Source: Pisolithus tinctorius (Eukaryota; Basidiomycota; Agaricomycetes; Boletales; Pisolithaceae). Taken from it: a stretch of DNA of 64,000 nt. Positions 52,427 to 64,000 of this stretch are shown piece after piece (position 1 is the stretch's first letter; the number at the start of each line of letters is the position of its first letter). The stretch spans positions 1,922,001 to 1,986,000 of the forward strand of contig JANFAH010000005.1 of NCBI GenBank assembly GCA_024663395.1, written 5' to 3'. The translations under genes were made by a program, and so were the position numbers. Below the pieces are notes generated by a model. That model made no database searches and had not been told where the DNA came from. It was given only the letters and a program-made list of their open reading frames with translations.

Positions 52427-54459
52427 ATGGTTTCCACCCCAGCCATCGAGGAGATATACAACCCGTCTGGAGTAATACAACATCTATTCGATCGTTATGA
52501 AGGAAGTGATAACGAATTTGCTTCGGTGGTTGCCAACCATTTCTCAACTATATTATTCAACACCGACGAGCGTTTCAAGCAGGTTAGCAGTCGCAAGTTT
52601 GCAGTGCAGACGAGCTAACCTGCGTCTTAAAGCTATCGTCTCTCGATATACATCATCCCCCTGAGGCATACACAAATGGATCACTTGTTCGATTCCGTGC
52701 GATGATCCAGGACACGTCATCGTCCCCCGAGCTGTACGTGGCAAAGTTAAGCAATCACCGATGTGAAGGATGGGGATTATCCACTTCGGATTCAAACGAG
52801 ACGTCTGACAGCGTTGGATACCAAGACCTGCAGGAATTGGCTACAATGTGGGCTGTCTCGGTTCCTGCAGAATCGTCATGGCATGCCGAAGACATATTGC
52901 TACTTGCCTCTAGTACGCATCTCTAATCTTCATTTTGACCTCGATTGATGTTTACCTCCAGGCTTCCCTGCACACGTGCCTCCTCGACCACACAAGTTTC
53001 CCTTACCAGACGTGTCCCACATTGGCGTGCAGATCAAGGTGACATTCTCCTCAGTTCTCCAAAGTTTCGAGAGCTAAGGATTATAAGATGTATGATAATG
53101 CAAGTGCACAATGTCTGAGGACAACTGATATAGTGACTTTTGTTGGAATACTCTCATCAGAACCGTAAGTTACTCACTCTAAGCGGTTTGTATTGACCTC
53201 ATTTGTCACAAGTGTAGATGCAGAGCTCAGTTCCTCAATGGAGGTCCCAGTCCTGCACGTTATCTGCTATCAATCTATCCCAGACCCAATCCCAGACATA
53301 AAGGAACCATGCAGCGTTCGCCGAGAACTGATCCGCTGGATATCTGAACATGTTCTCGGAGGCGATGATCTAGCAGTGGAGTGGCTCTTGCTCCAGCTCT
53401 CGTCAAAAGTGTCCGTGTTTAATACGTATTCCAATGTCTGTGTTAATCATTAGCCTGTTCCACAGTCACATCCGTGCTACGCCATTTCTCCCTCCATCCT
53501 TAACCATTTCACACTTTCCTCCTCCTCCCCAGCCAAATATGCTCCCTACCCTCTCACATGCCCTTTCAGAACTGCTCCAGAAGTATACGCCTATTCCTTT
53601 GTCATTGGAGTTACTAAACACAAGGAGTTTCACACCCGAGAGCCGAGAGGAGGATCTACATTCAGGATATTTGCAATTGCCAGCAGGAACGACCGTACTA
53701 CTGACCGAAAGTGCTGTCTTCGAAGGAAAGGTGGCCGAGAAGGGTATCAGAGTTTTACCGGTTGGTTTGCTGTTGAAGACTAATGTTTGCGCAGGGCTTA
53801 TGAACATCCGAGCTATACAGGAAATCATGGATTCCCAAACACTCGATTACACTTTTCCCTTTAGCAGATTCACTTTCGAGACTGATATCTCAACTGTCGT
53901 ACTCGCCGAAGGCCGCAAGAGTGCCTTTTTTCAGGAAGGTCGCTCCCACTTCCGCCGCGTACCGTCTCTTACCGAAATACCAGACTAGCTTGAATATTCC
54001 CCTACAAAGTAACTCTGATAGTAACCTCTACCGACCAGGAGAGAAAGTTGCCTGGCCATCGTCTGAAAAGCTCAAGATCTTCCGATCCTACATAGATGCT
54101 TGCAAAGCAGCGTCTGGAAAAGTCAAAGTATCTGAGGCCGTGTCTAAGGTATGCCGATCAAGCACGTCCTGATAGCTCGAAATATATTACCGCTACGCAG
54201 TACATTCAAGAGAGCTTCGTCCGCCAGCGGCAAGAAGATAAGACGACAACACTTAATGACCTTATGCATCTCATGAAAGCCGCAAGGTTTTTCTTTCTTT
54301 TCTCTTCCGATCGTCCCGAAATGTTGACGGACAAACCGCGGCAGGCTGTTAGCAGCTTCACATCTTCAAGATGAGATGACGACTGAAATTTGGGAAAGAA
54401 TGAAAGAGTTGGAGGCGGCACGAAAAATGCGAATAGCATCATTAACCGTTAGAACATAG
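52427..54459 (+). CDS. MCMBP: Mini-chromosome maintenance complex-binding protein (MCMBP/ETG1)
   Basis: MCMBP binds MCM subunits and promotes assembly or unloading of the MCM helicase. The start MVSTPAIEEIYNPSGVIQHL is followed after introns by the family core IPSLDIHHPPEAYTNGSLVR, FRAMIQDTSSSPELYVAKLS, AHVPPRPHKFPLPDVSHIGV and RTTDIVTFVGILSSEPLDAE. The AAA-like C half has ELIRWISEHVLGGDDLAVEW, LLLQLSSKVHIRATPF, LSLELLNTRSFTPESREEDL, HSGYLQLPAGTTVLLTESAV, EKGIRVLPVG and LDYTFPFSRFTFETDISTVV. The end is a helical segment MTTEIWERMKELEAARKMRI. The order agrees with human MCMBP and plant ETG1. Its presence adds to the replication and cohesion genes in the window. Confidence 0.9.
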
Positions 54460-55010
54460 AATGACACGAAGATCTCCCAAGAGTGTACTTGGATATCATA
54501 AAGCTGGTGTGACAACGCGGACGGCAGATTTCTGCTCCCCAAATCCGGTGCCTGTACTTGTCAATAAACAATTTGGTTCATCCTTCCAAAAGTTAGGTTT
54601 GCATAGAAAATGGTATATACTCAAATTGATATCGGAACTCGACTGACGAGATGAAGCACAGAAATACATCGAGCCCATGCAAAGGGGATATTTGCAGGGG
54701 TTTACATAGAAAACAATCATCGAGACCATACCAGGCATCATTGTATGTATATGAATTTTGCTGGTATTAAGTATGAAGTATATACGTAGCATCATCGGGT
54801 TCGTTACGAAGCAATTGCCATTCAAGACCTGTCCATCGGATGACCTTGCTCGGTAGGTTGCCTTACAGTACCAATTGTTCCTCTTTTTCCAGAGTCGGCA
54901 TGGACAATATTTGATGAACCACATGCGTTACTCACTGCCCTGGGAGTTGTGCATTCTCGGCGATGCCTTCTTGCTTCGTCTGTTCTAAGGTAGAGACCGA
55001 ACCGCAAGGG
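54460..55010. other. Intergenic, no gene seen
   Basis: This 551-bp interval lies downstream of MCMBP. Reverse frames of up to about 140 codons exist but I see no motif. A forward stretch just before 55011 could be the eroded 5' part of the Fic gene, but it is interrupted by stops. Confidence 0.35.
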
Positions 55011-55099
55011 GGAACCTGTTAGTCTCAATGCCAGACGTTTTGGGAAGGTCAATCGAGTGCTTTCCCCAAAACGTCTGGTCGAGACTAATAGGAACCTGT
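55011..55099. mobile_element. Small palindromic foldback element (MITE-like) in a 9-bp direct repeat
   Basis: GGAACCTGT occurs at 55011-55019 and again at 55091-55099. The 71 bp between (55020-55090) form a nearly perfect hairpin: TAGTCTC at the left pairs with GAGACTA at the right, and CCAGACGTTTTGGG pairs with CCCCAAAACGTCTGG, leaving a loop of about 16 nt. A 9-bp duplication around terminal inverted repeats is typical of Mutator-like elements. It lies just upstream of the Fic pseudogene. Confidence 0.65.
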
Positions 55100-55128
55100 A
55101 AGTATCTCACTAATAAGCCACCTTAGCC

Positions 55129-56755
55129 ATGACATCCCAATATTATTCGTCGCCGGTTTTACTGGTTTCGTGCCTCCCTTTATTTCGAGGTCATCGCTTA
55201 TACTTTCACTGGCACAGGTTCCCCCGAATTTTGTGTCTGAAGACGATGTCCAAAGACTTGGAGAAGCTGATGCCGGCACCTCCGGGTGCAATCGATGCTT
55301 TACGAAGAGTTAGTCGCACAATATGACAATCGACATCCTTCCTTTCTCGTCAGGATAGCTAAGATGTACGCTATGTCTAACTGCCCTTGATGGCGGTGAT
55401 TATTTATCGAGAGGTAAGCGAAATCCCGGCCGGGACACCAAGCCTTGTATTTGACACCCTCAGGCGCAAAGTAAAATGGGGGATATCGTGGGTCCTTTCC
55501 TAGAAAGGGTTATTCAGAGTACTTCCCATCTTGCTAATCAGGTGGCCAAGGCCAGTTTGGATCGCGCTTCGGCTTGTGAGTTTTCGCGGCCTCCCCGTCA
55601 ATACGAAATGTTCCCTGACACCCTGGTGTGCTAGTGAGTTATTACCAAAAATGGATCCCTTCCAAGAATCATAAATTTCCATTGTCGTTGCAGCAAGTTC
55701 CACAAGGTCACGAAAAAGTGCGTACGCCGTTGAAAGCGTTGGCCCCGAGGGCCTATGCCTTGTTCTCATTGTATCTCAAGAAGCTTGCTATTGAGACCAA
55801 CCAAGTCGAAAGTATCTTTCTTTTAACCCAAGGAGTATGATGTCTGCAGTAAATCTTCGCTCTACCTCATTTACTATCGTATTTTGGTCTACTCAAGATC
55901 TCGTTCGACGTGGTATCTCCCAGGGTTCTGTCAACCTTCTTCCTGTAGGTGTTTTGCACGACCCGGCACAAATCAAAAGCATTCCGAGCGATACTCTAAC
56001 GGTTTGTGATGCTACCTCGATGCTCCCATTTTTTTCTTACTAGCGGATGTCTCGGCATACGACCTTTTGAAACTTCTGATCTCAAACCGTGAGTTGTTAA
56101 ACAGCGCTACAGTTTGTCGCATCCATACACGTCTCATGAAGACCTGTAGACTCAGCGCCGACGGCACCAGTTGCATCGTGACCGGTAGCACCCAAAAATT
56201 GACACGGAAGACTGTGGTAGTCAGCGGATCCTACGCCATCGGATGTTGTTCGTATTCAGAAGTTGACGAGGAGCTGGACTACGCCTGCAGAATGGCCAAA
56301 GTAAGATTCGTGCCTGCGGGCTTGTAAGTTCATTCTGAACCGTTATACTCCCATTGCAGCAATGGATCGCAAAGTGGAGAAACCCGTTAGCAACTGTGAC
56401 CTTGTTTTTGTAAGATGTCATCCGTTTGAAGCGAGTACTTTATGATATTTTGTGAGTGGGTGTGCTGTAAGTTGACCGTCGATCCATTCAGGACGGAAAT
56501 GGGCGCTTGGCCCGATTACTAGCCTCTATCCCTCTGATGGAGGATGGGTACTCCCCAATGTTCATTTCGCTAGGTCAGCGTGCAGCCTACTAAGATGCGA
56601 TCAACCGGGTATGCTGATGTTGCTTAGTGCTCACCATTTTGTGCGTACTGACCACGAATCGGTAATGACAGGCCTACGAGGGCGATCATGGGACCATGGT
56701 CGACTATATATTGGAAGGCATGCAAGAAACACTCGCGTCGGTGGAGGATCTATAG
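55129..56755 (+). pseudogene. Fic-domain protein gene, decayed
   Basis: Fic enzymes transfer AMP or related groups to proteins using the motif HPFx(D/E)GNGRxxR. Here the order of conserved pieces is MGDIVGPFLERVIQSTSHLA, LFSLYLKKLAIETNQVESIF, STQDLVRRGISQGSVNLLPV, ATVCRIHTRLMKTCRLSADG, TGSTQKLTRKTVVVSGSYAI, CCSYSEVDEELDYACRMAKQ, then CHPFE and DGNGRLARLLASIPLM, and a final AYEGDHGTMVDYILEGMQET. Several breaks are visible: a likely lost acceptor (TTTTGG instead of TTTTAG near 55892); a one-base loss just before the CHPF block near 56409; a GC instead of GT donor right after HPFE; and an in-frame TAA at 56591-56593 where YYDAINR is expected. Further frame breaks occur upstream of 55476. The active-site residues themselves remain readable. 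No functional product is expected. Confidence 0.75.
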
Positions 56756-57270
56756 TGGGCCAGTCACACTCAACTGACGTAGGGATCTGGAATTTGTACT
56801 GTTGCTATTTGTATATTGTAGCTTTGAACGTTGCACTCGGAATTTGGCAAACGAAGCAACGAAATTCAAGAAACCCAAATGGATTCAACCAAACCTGCCC
56901 TATGTAAAAGCGGTCGCTTTATCAACTGCCTTGATGGGCCTATACCCATTCCACACGTTGTTGATTATGCCTCTGGCACGCATAACAGCGGTGAATTGAA
57001 GACAAATATATCTTGAGATTAAAACGCCGGTACGGGGTCCACAGGAGAACCTAGAACCACAGTTTTTATACATACTAAACTTAGAAGAAAATAGCGACTG
57101 GTCAGACAATGCGTGGGCATCCTCCTCTGAGTGTTAGATAGGCAAGTAGTGGACTGCACTAACTGGGTGTAATATGGAGAATACCTCGAGCCCAGAATAA
57201 CACTCAACAACCACTTCAATTGGCACGTGGTAGAAAGCTATGTGTGACAGAGGATGAATTGTACAAGTTC
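56756..57270. other. Intergenic, no gene seen
   Basis: This 515-bp interval lies between the Fic pseudogene and the 3' end of the phosphoglucomutase gene. Frames are short and without motifs. Confidence 0.45.
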
Positions 57271-60170
57271 TCATGGACTACGGAGTCCATGTTCCGACGC
57301 CTTCATCCATACTTCTGCGAGGTCTTTCACGATAAGGTTCAGTATTCTGGCCAGTTCCTGACGGTCCGTCGCGCTTCCTTCAAGATAATACTTGATCTAT
57401 GGGATTAAGGTATTATGATGTCGTGTAGTCTTGTAGAATCGAAATGCAATACCTTCGGTTCTGTTCCACTTGTTCTATCATACAAGATTGGTGTCCTGTT
57501 ATGAGCCAGGATGTTCAGGATAGGTACTCACCTAATAGTCAATACGATCTTTATACTTGGATCATCTGTCGACTGCGCCCTGAATTGAACCATGTGTCCG
57601 GAGGAAAGGGGAAGCCTTGGTTGATAGGATGGAGCGTTCGTACTATCGTAGCCGTATCCTGCTGTTAGATCAATGACGCTGTTAACTGCGAGGCCAGCTA
57701 TGGATGATGGATAGTGAATAGTAGAATCCTTTTTGCGGGCATGAAACTCCACAGGTCTGGTATGCAGATTAAATTGTACGCACAGACTCTTGAGAGTGAC
57801 GAATTCCCCAGAAGATGCGGTCAATTGTAACAGGATCTGAGCATATGAAATAGCTGTTCTTCGTCTAAACGATAGCCAGGCATAAGAGCGAGTCTCCCAC
57901 TAATATGAAACTATACCTCAAAGTAACCGTACCTTCGAATCTCGGTGAGAATACTGAGGTAGGGACATAGCGAAAATGGTTCTCCCCACCTCTGGTAGAG
58001 CTCTTCCAAATATTCATGGACCGTAAGTCCCCGCCGCCGGACTTCTGCAACGAGTTCTGCAAACATGACCTAGCATATCTTTCATTAGTGTTATCGGTAA
58101 GCGGAACTCCGGACCACTACCGTTGCAGCCACACCGTCCTTGTCCCTAATCTCAGGCCCAAACATGAACCCGATGGCCTCCTCGTAACCAAAAGGGACCT
58201 CGTAACCTGCCGCTACCAAGTCCAGCGCAGTGTTTCCGATGAATTTGAAGCCTTACAAGCACCATAAGGCTAATACTAAGGGGAGATGACGAAAAATACC
58301 GGTTAAGCAATCAACAAATTTGAATCCCTCGACACGTGCCATTGCCTCAACCATTTTGGAGCTGACAGTGGATGCAATCATAGCCAGCTTGCCTTCATGT
58401 AAGTTAGCTCTATTGCTCCATTCTGTGCACAATCCTTACTCAAAGGTTTGCCGGTAGCTTTGTACTTGCCAAGAACATGGTCCGCAAACAGGGCACCTAA
58501 CTGGTCGCCGGTGAAGAGAAACCACAATCCGTCAGCTCTAAAGATTAATAGTCAACATACCCGACCATCACGTTCGTAGAAAGCACTTACCCCCTCTCCG
58601 CTGCAGTGAAACGGTCTGCATCGGGGTCCTGGGCTAAAACATAGTCTGCTCCGGATGCCGTAGCTTCGGATATCGCTAGGTCCTTCCCCGAACGAACATT
58701 AGAACGAAAAACTGAATGTAGAAAGCCGATTACCAAAGCACCTAAAGAACGATCAGCATTAATCACCTCCAGAGCATAGCCTAACTCGGTTTACTTACCC
58801 TTCTCCTCCGGGTTCGGGAACTTCACAGTCGGGAAATTGGGATCCGGGAGGCGTTGTTTCTCGACTGGAATGCAGGGGGCAAATCCCACCTGCCTAAACG
58901 CTTCCGATATAAATGGGTCACTAACACCGTGCATAGATGTGTTCACAAATTTAGCAGGTGAATGAGCAACTTTAGTCCTAATCAGGCAGATGGGCATGAG
59001 ACTCAGAAATTGTGAGAAGGAGTGGTTCCTGACATTACAAGTCCCCGAATGAGTGTAAAGTAACTTTGCTTCATAGAGTCTGAGCAGTCGATGCAGAGAG
59101 GAGAGGTGTAGACATCTGACATGTGGCCAATTCTAGGTTCCAAATTTTGCAGTATAGACTCTGCAATGCCAACGTCGTGTGGAGCGATTATCTGTGAAAA
59201 CTTTATATGTGACAATTGAAACACTGAGATATCCCTACTTGCACAGCATTCTCCCAGTACACCTGCATCACCAGAAGTCTCAGTCAAGGAAGTTTCGTGA
59301 CGGAAGATACATACTTTGTAGCCATTGTCATCCTTTTGCAGAGCATATGGTTCAGAATTGGAAGCGACGAGATAAAACTCACCTTGGGATTGTGGCTTGC
59401 TAAAAACCGATTCAATTTGCCGCGTCACAGCGATATGCTCCAACGTACCAGTTATCATCACTCCGCAAGCAGCGTTCAATTTCTTCATAGAGAACGGCAC
59501 TCTTGCAACAGCAAATTCAGGAAACGTTCCTGTCAGCACCCCCGGTCACTTACAATGGGGTGTGCACGAAACCTCTGTGGAAATAGACCTTGATGTTGTT
59601 CGATATAAATACCTGCGCTGTGAGGCTCGCCCACCGCTCCGAGTTGTGACGGTGGTCGTGACCAACAACGACGCCCCTGATGGAAGCCTCAGGAATACTT
59701 CGGAGAACATATGCGCATAATCCCTGTCCAGTGATTCCTAGCACGCAATAAACGGAGGTCCACCGAAGATGGACAAACCTGCGATGCTTGTATTACTATC
59801 AGATCATTCATCCGTGCCCAACCGGCCTCCATTTTCCCTCGGAGGCCTATGACAAGTGTTAGAAAATTTAGGCGAGTTATCCTACCGAGAGTACCGCTAC
59901 CTGCAGTTCCGAACTCGATACGCGTCCTGAGAAAGTGCAGTGTCAACGACACGAGTTGAATACGGTCGCTTCGTGTGGTACCTCATCCGTTGTTCTAACT
60001 CGTCTATCTGTTGGTGGTCCCATAACCTTCGTATCTCGTCTCTGGTAATAGGATTCTACAGCGCAGTCCAGTTCCAATTTCAACACGACCAGGGACTACT
60101 TAGAACGTACCGGATCTAGCCTCAGCCATTCGTTTACGAGTTGCTCTAGTGGTACTGTCGTGGGGGCCAT
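57271..60170 (-). CDS. Phosphoglucomutase/phosphopentomutase family (alpha-D-phosphohexomutase; human PGM2 / yeast Pgm3 type)
   Basis: The enzyme moves phosphate between carbons 1 and 6 of hexose, or 1 and 5 of pentose, phosphates. The start MAPTTVPLEQLVNEWLRLDP leads to EIRRLWDHQQIDELEQRMRY and IEFGTAGLRGKMEAGWARMN, the typical N terminus. Next come SIRGVVVGHDHRHNSERWAS and VPFSMKKLNAACGVMITA. The phosphoserine loop TASHNPKDDNGYK is built from exons of 17 and 18 nt, followed by a 24-nt exon VYWENAVQ. Later blocks are IIAPHDVGIAESILQNLEP, FVNTSMHGVSDPFISEAF, FPTVKFPNPEEKG, the metal loop AQDPDADRFTAAERG, and the phosphate-binding loop TIRTSGTEPKIKYYLEG, whose TSGTEPK part is a 22-nt exon. The C terminus ends in KASEHGLRSP. 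The PGM2/phosphopentomutase type is favoured by the HGV and PNPEEKG motifs. Confidence 0.9.
57453..57474 (-). other. 22-nt exon encoding the TSGTEPK phosphate loop
   Basis: Bounded by an upstream intron ending ATGATAG and a downstream one starting GTATTG, this exon begins with the last base of an Arg codon and then codes T-S-G-T-E-P-K, the substrate-phosphate contact of phosphohexomutases. Confidence 0.8.
59239..59399 (-). other. Cluster of three tiny exons (17, 18 and 24 nt) around the catalytic serine
   Basis: Three exons lie on the reverse strand. The first is at 59383-59399 (CAAGCCACAATCCCAAG, with the catalytic Ser). The second is at 59315-59332 (GATGACAATGGCTACAAA). The third is at 59239-59262, coding VYWENAVQ. 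Each is flanked by GT and AG: GTGAGT, GTATGT and GTAGGG are the donors. Together they read TASHNPK-DDNGYK-VYWENAVQ, continuous with family sequence. Confidence 0.85.
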
Positions 60171-60564
60171 CACTGTCTCGATGATTGTAGACTGAGAGGA
60201 GCTCGAAGAGGGGTGGTTATCTTACTGCTTAAACCCGTTCGCAATTGATATAATATGGCCGACCAATACGCTATGTCAAAGCTCAGGTTCTGAGAACGTC
60301 GCCAGATACGCACAACGCAAGAAATCAAAGAATCATGGTCACACGACGCCAGGAACTTGATCAGACCGCAGAGCCATTCGCACGCTACGCTCCCAGCGTG
60401 GCACCGGCACACCGACGACCCATCGACCAGGCCGAATCCGAGGAAGAAAATCAATAGCGAATGGCGTGATAGTGCCGAGAACGTGCATCGTGCTCGGACT
60501 CAGCTGGTGTGAACGCGGTGTTGTACGTAGTTCTCCTACTGGGATACGGATCGCTTTACTGTAA
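60171..60564. other. Phosphoglucomutase upstream region
   Basis: This 394-bp interval lies between the phosphoglucomutase start and the LTR. It contains the gene's promoter by position. No other gene was recognised. Confidence 0.4.
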
Positions 60565-60851
60565 TGTAACGCCGATAAGAAGTGTAATACTTTTAACGGC
60601 GGCACAACAAGAAGGATGCTTTGTCCTACTCGGGTTTCCAGACAATAGCGTCTTATTTCGAGGTAGGAAAGAAGTCCCCGTACAGTACGGTACATGGCCT
60701 ATTTTATAGGGTAGAGGCTTAGGCACGAGATATGTCAGAATATCTGTACGGGCTAAGTAGGATCAGAGAATAAATGAGAAAAGTCATAGATCTGTCACAA
60801 AGAAACCAACATCTTGCCACACGGTCGACAGCGTCGGACCGAATCCTTACA
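60565..60851 (+). repeat. Solo LTR, copy 2, with 5-bp target-site duplication
   Basis: This 287-bp copy begins TGTAACGCCGATAAGAAGTG and ends CGAATCCTTACA. The terminal bases TGTAA...TTACA are inverted repeats as in LTRs, and TGTAA flanks both sides (60560-60564 and 60852-60856). It matches copy 1 (36007-36290) in the same orientation, with many substitutions and small gaps. No primer-binding site, polypurine tract or polyprotein is adjacent, so it is a solo LTR. Because the LTR itself starts with TGTAA, the duplication is slightly ambiguous. Confidence 0.75.
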
Positions 60852-61694
60852 TGTAACCTCCCCCTCTTCATGCTTCCATCACCTTGCCCTGACCCATCCG
60901 CACTTTGTAGTATAACCGAGGCAACCTTCCGGGAGACTGGCTCGTACTGCTCCCAAAACCGTGGTCTTAGATTCGGCAGCCTCCTCTGCCTGCCATGCGT
61001 GCGTGATTTCAGTTTGGCTGAGGTAACCTAGAAAATCCGAAGACGCTTACATTGGTCCAACCGCTGGGAAGCAATGCAGCGATAGCGTGATCCCTCACGC
61101 TAGTAACTCTCACCCAAAACCGCTATCTTAGTACCTCCGACACCTCAGGTTCCATCTCCATCGGGATAAATAGAGCTTGCTAAATGTGCCCCCTCACAGG
61201 ATTGCATCTAGAAGCACGCACGTAAAACTCCGAAATCCAGGTGCGTACCTAGAACCCAGCCGTCCGCGGGTAGATGAAAACGGAGTGAGTACAGGATTGA
61301 GGACATCCAGAGGATGAGTTTACGAGGCCCCAGAGTTGGTTAGATAGTTGAGAGATGCAGACACAATCCTTGTCAGCTCTCTCTCTCTGGCAGGCTACGA
61401 GAGAAACAACGAATCACTTGTAGGCGCTGCGACGCAGACTTCGAAGGGAAATCAAAGCGACGACGATTTCGATGAATGAAACGTTCTCGCGAATGATACA
61501 TCACAAATGCATCAAGGGCTCAATACAACTTCTGCCTCAAGTGCGACCGCACCAATGTGTGAGATTCACGTATGTCATCGGCACGGAGTTCCCCAATTCG
61601 TTGACACAAACCTAGGGCACATCAGGAATTTGAAGAATTAAATAGATGCCGACGAGGAAGCACACGATATCTGATCCAAAAGTATTGTAAACTA
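60852..61694. other. Intergenic, no gene seen
   Basis: This 843-bp interval lies between the LTR and the 3' end of RPT1. It holds a short CT microsatellite near 61380. No coding frame of note was seen. Confidence 0.45.
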
Positions 61695-63529
<1,835 letters not shown>

Positions 63530-63728
63530 CGTTGTTTGCAGCAAGCAAGAGGCTGACTTGCGAGACGTCCCTTATGTACTTCTGGACGCGTCATTGCAGG
63601 GGGCAGACACGACTCGGCATGTTCCGAGGATTTGAAATTCCGCTTTCGGTCATCCTTGGTCATGGCACCGCTCGACGACGAGCTCATTAGCAGCTGCCAT
63701 TGAACGAACACTCGGCAATTAGACTACC
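63530..63728. promoter_or_regulatory. Divergent promoter between RPT1 and VMA1
   Basis: A 199-bp spacer lies between two housekeeping start codons. No TATA box or Rpn4-type PACE element is obvious to me. Confidence 0.35.
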
Positions 63729-64000
63729 ATGGCAGGCGCACTACAGAATGCTAAACGCGACCTTCCAAAAATCGCGGATGAGGAACACGAATCGCGCTTT
63801 GGCCAGGTGTTCGGTGTATCAGGCCCCGTCGTGATCGCCGAGAACATGACCGGAGCTGCCATGTACGAACTCGTTCGCGTCGGCCATGATGAACTAGTAG
63901 GAGGTATGCCACATACATCATCTAATCTGTAGCTTTGAGACACCTTACCTCTTGACCAGAGGTTATCCGAATTGATGCGGATAAAACTACCATCCAGGTC
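63729..64000 (+). CDS. VMA1: V-type proton ATPase catalytic subunit A (5' part only)
   Basis: The start at 63729 gives [20 protein letters not shown], then [20 protein letters not shown] and [18 protein letters not shown], the N-terminal beta-barrel of subunit A. An intron at 63904-63959 leads to [14 protein letters not shown], which runs off the window edge. Subunit A hydrolyses ATP in the V1 sector to acidify vacuoles and endosomes. The catalytic nucleotide-binding part lies beyond the window, so whether an intein is present cannot be told. Confidence 0.9.

Noticed and set aside
60339..60695. 118-codon reverse frame overlapping the second LTR
   Set aside because: It runs across the repeat boundary and encodes nothing recognisable.

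Overview
The window looks like a gene-dense piece of a filamentous basidiomycete nuclear genome, probably an agaricomycete. The genes are fungal and almost all are broken by many short introns of about 45-60 nt, many with GTRNGT donors and CTRAY-like branch sites. Neighbours alternate strand and sit 100-700 bp apart. I see no operons, CRISPR arrays, rRNA or convincing tRNA genes. Gene limits were set by joining exons by eye, guided by conserved motifs. Internal exon borders were mostly not resolved unless stated.

Layout. 1-9.3 kb: 5' end of an MSS51-like COX1 translational activator, HIS3, an M13 zinc metallopeptidase, CDC45 and a mitochondrial scramblase (AIM25-like). 9.7-16.4 kb: a CHORD/CS co-chaperone, a membrane-anchored GH5 exo-beta-1,3-glucanase and the cohesin acetyltransferase ECO1. 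16.8-27.4 kb: a complete glutamate synthase gene (GLT1) and LST8 of the TOR complex. 29.7-33.8 kb: an ALKBH7-like protein and mitochondrial IF2, divergently arranged. 34.4-35.8 kb: an unidentified serine-rich candidate. 36-41.8 kb: a solo LTR directly upstream of XPF/RAD1, then the mitochondrial protease OMA1. 42-46.5 kb: a GPI-anchored GH13 alpha-amylase-like gene sharing a 218-bp divergent promoter with a sugar transporter. 46.8-54.5 kb: a Hook-type dynein adaptor, CDC50 and MCMBP. 55-56.8 kb: a palindromic foldback insertion and a decayed Fic-domain gene. 57.3-64 kb: a phosphoglucomutase family gene, a second solo LTR, the proteasome ATPase RPT1 and the 5' end of VMA1.

Most genes are housekeeping: nitrogen and histidine metabolism, TOR signalling, replication and repair (CDC45, ECO1, XPF, MCMBP), mitochondrial biogenesis and quality control (MSS51, AIM25, mtIF2, OMA1), trafficking (Hook, CDC50, VMA1) and proteolysis. 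There is no obvious secondary-metabolite or defence cluster. The most unusual signals are: very small exons that carry catalytic residues (7 nt in the GH13 gene, 15 nt in OMA1, 17/18/24/22 nt in the phosphoglucomutase); well-supported GC-AG introns; a GH13 enzyme that has lost both conserved active-site histidines; a related pair of solo LTRs, one abutting a DNA-repair gene; a 71-bp palindrome inside a 9-bp direct repeat; and a multiply broken Fic gene.
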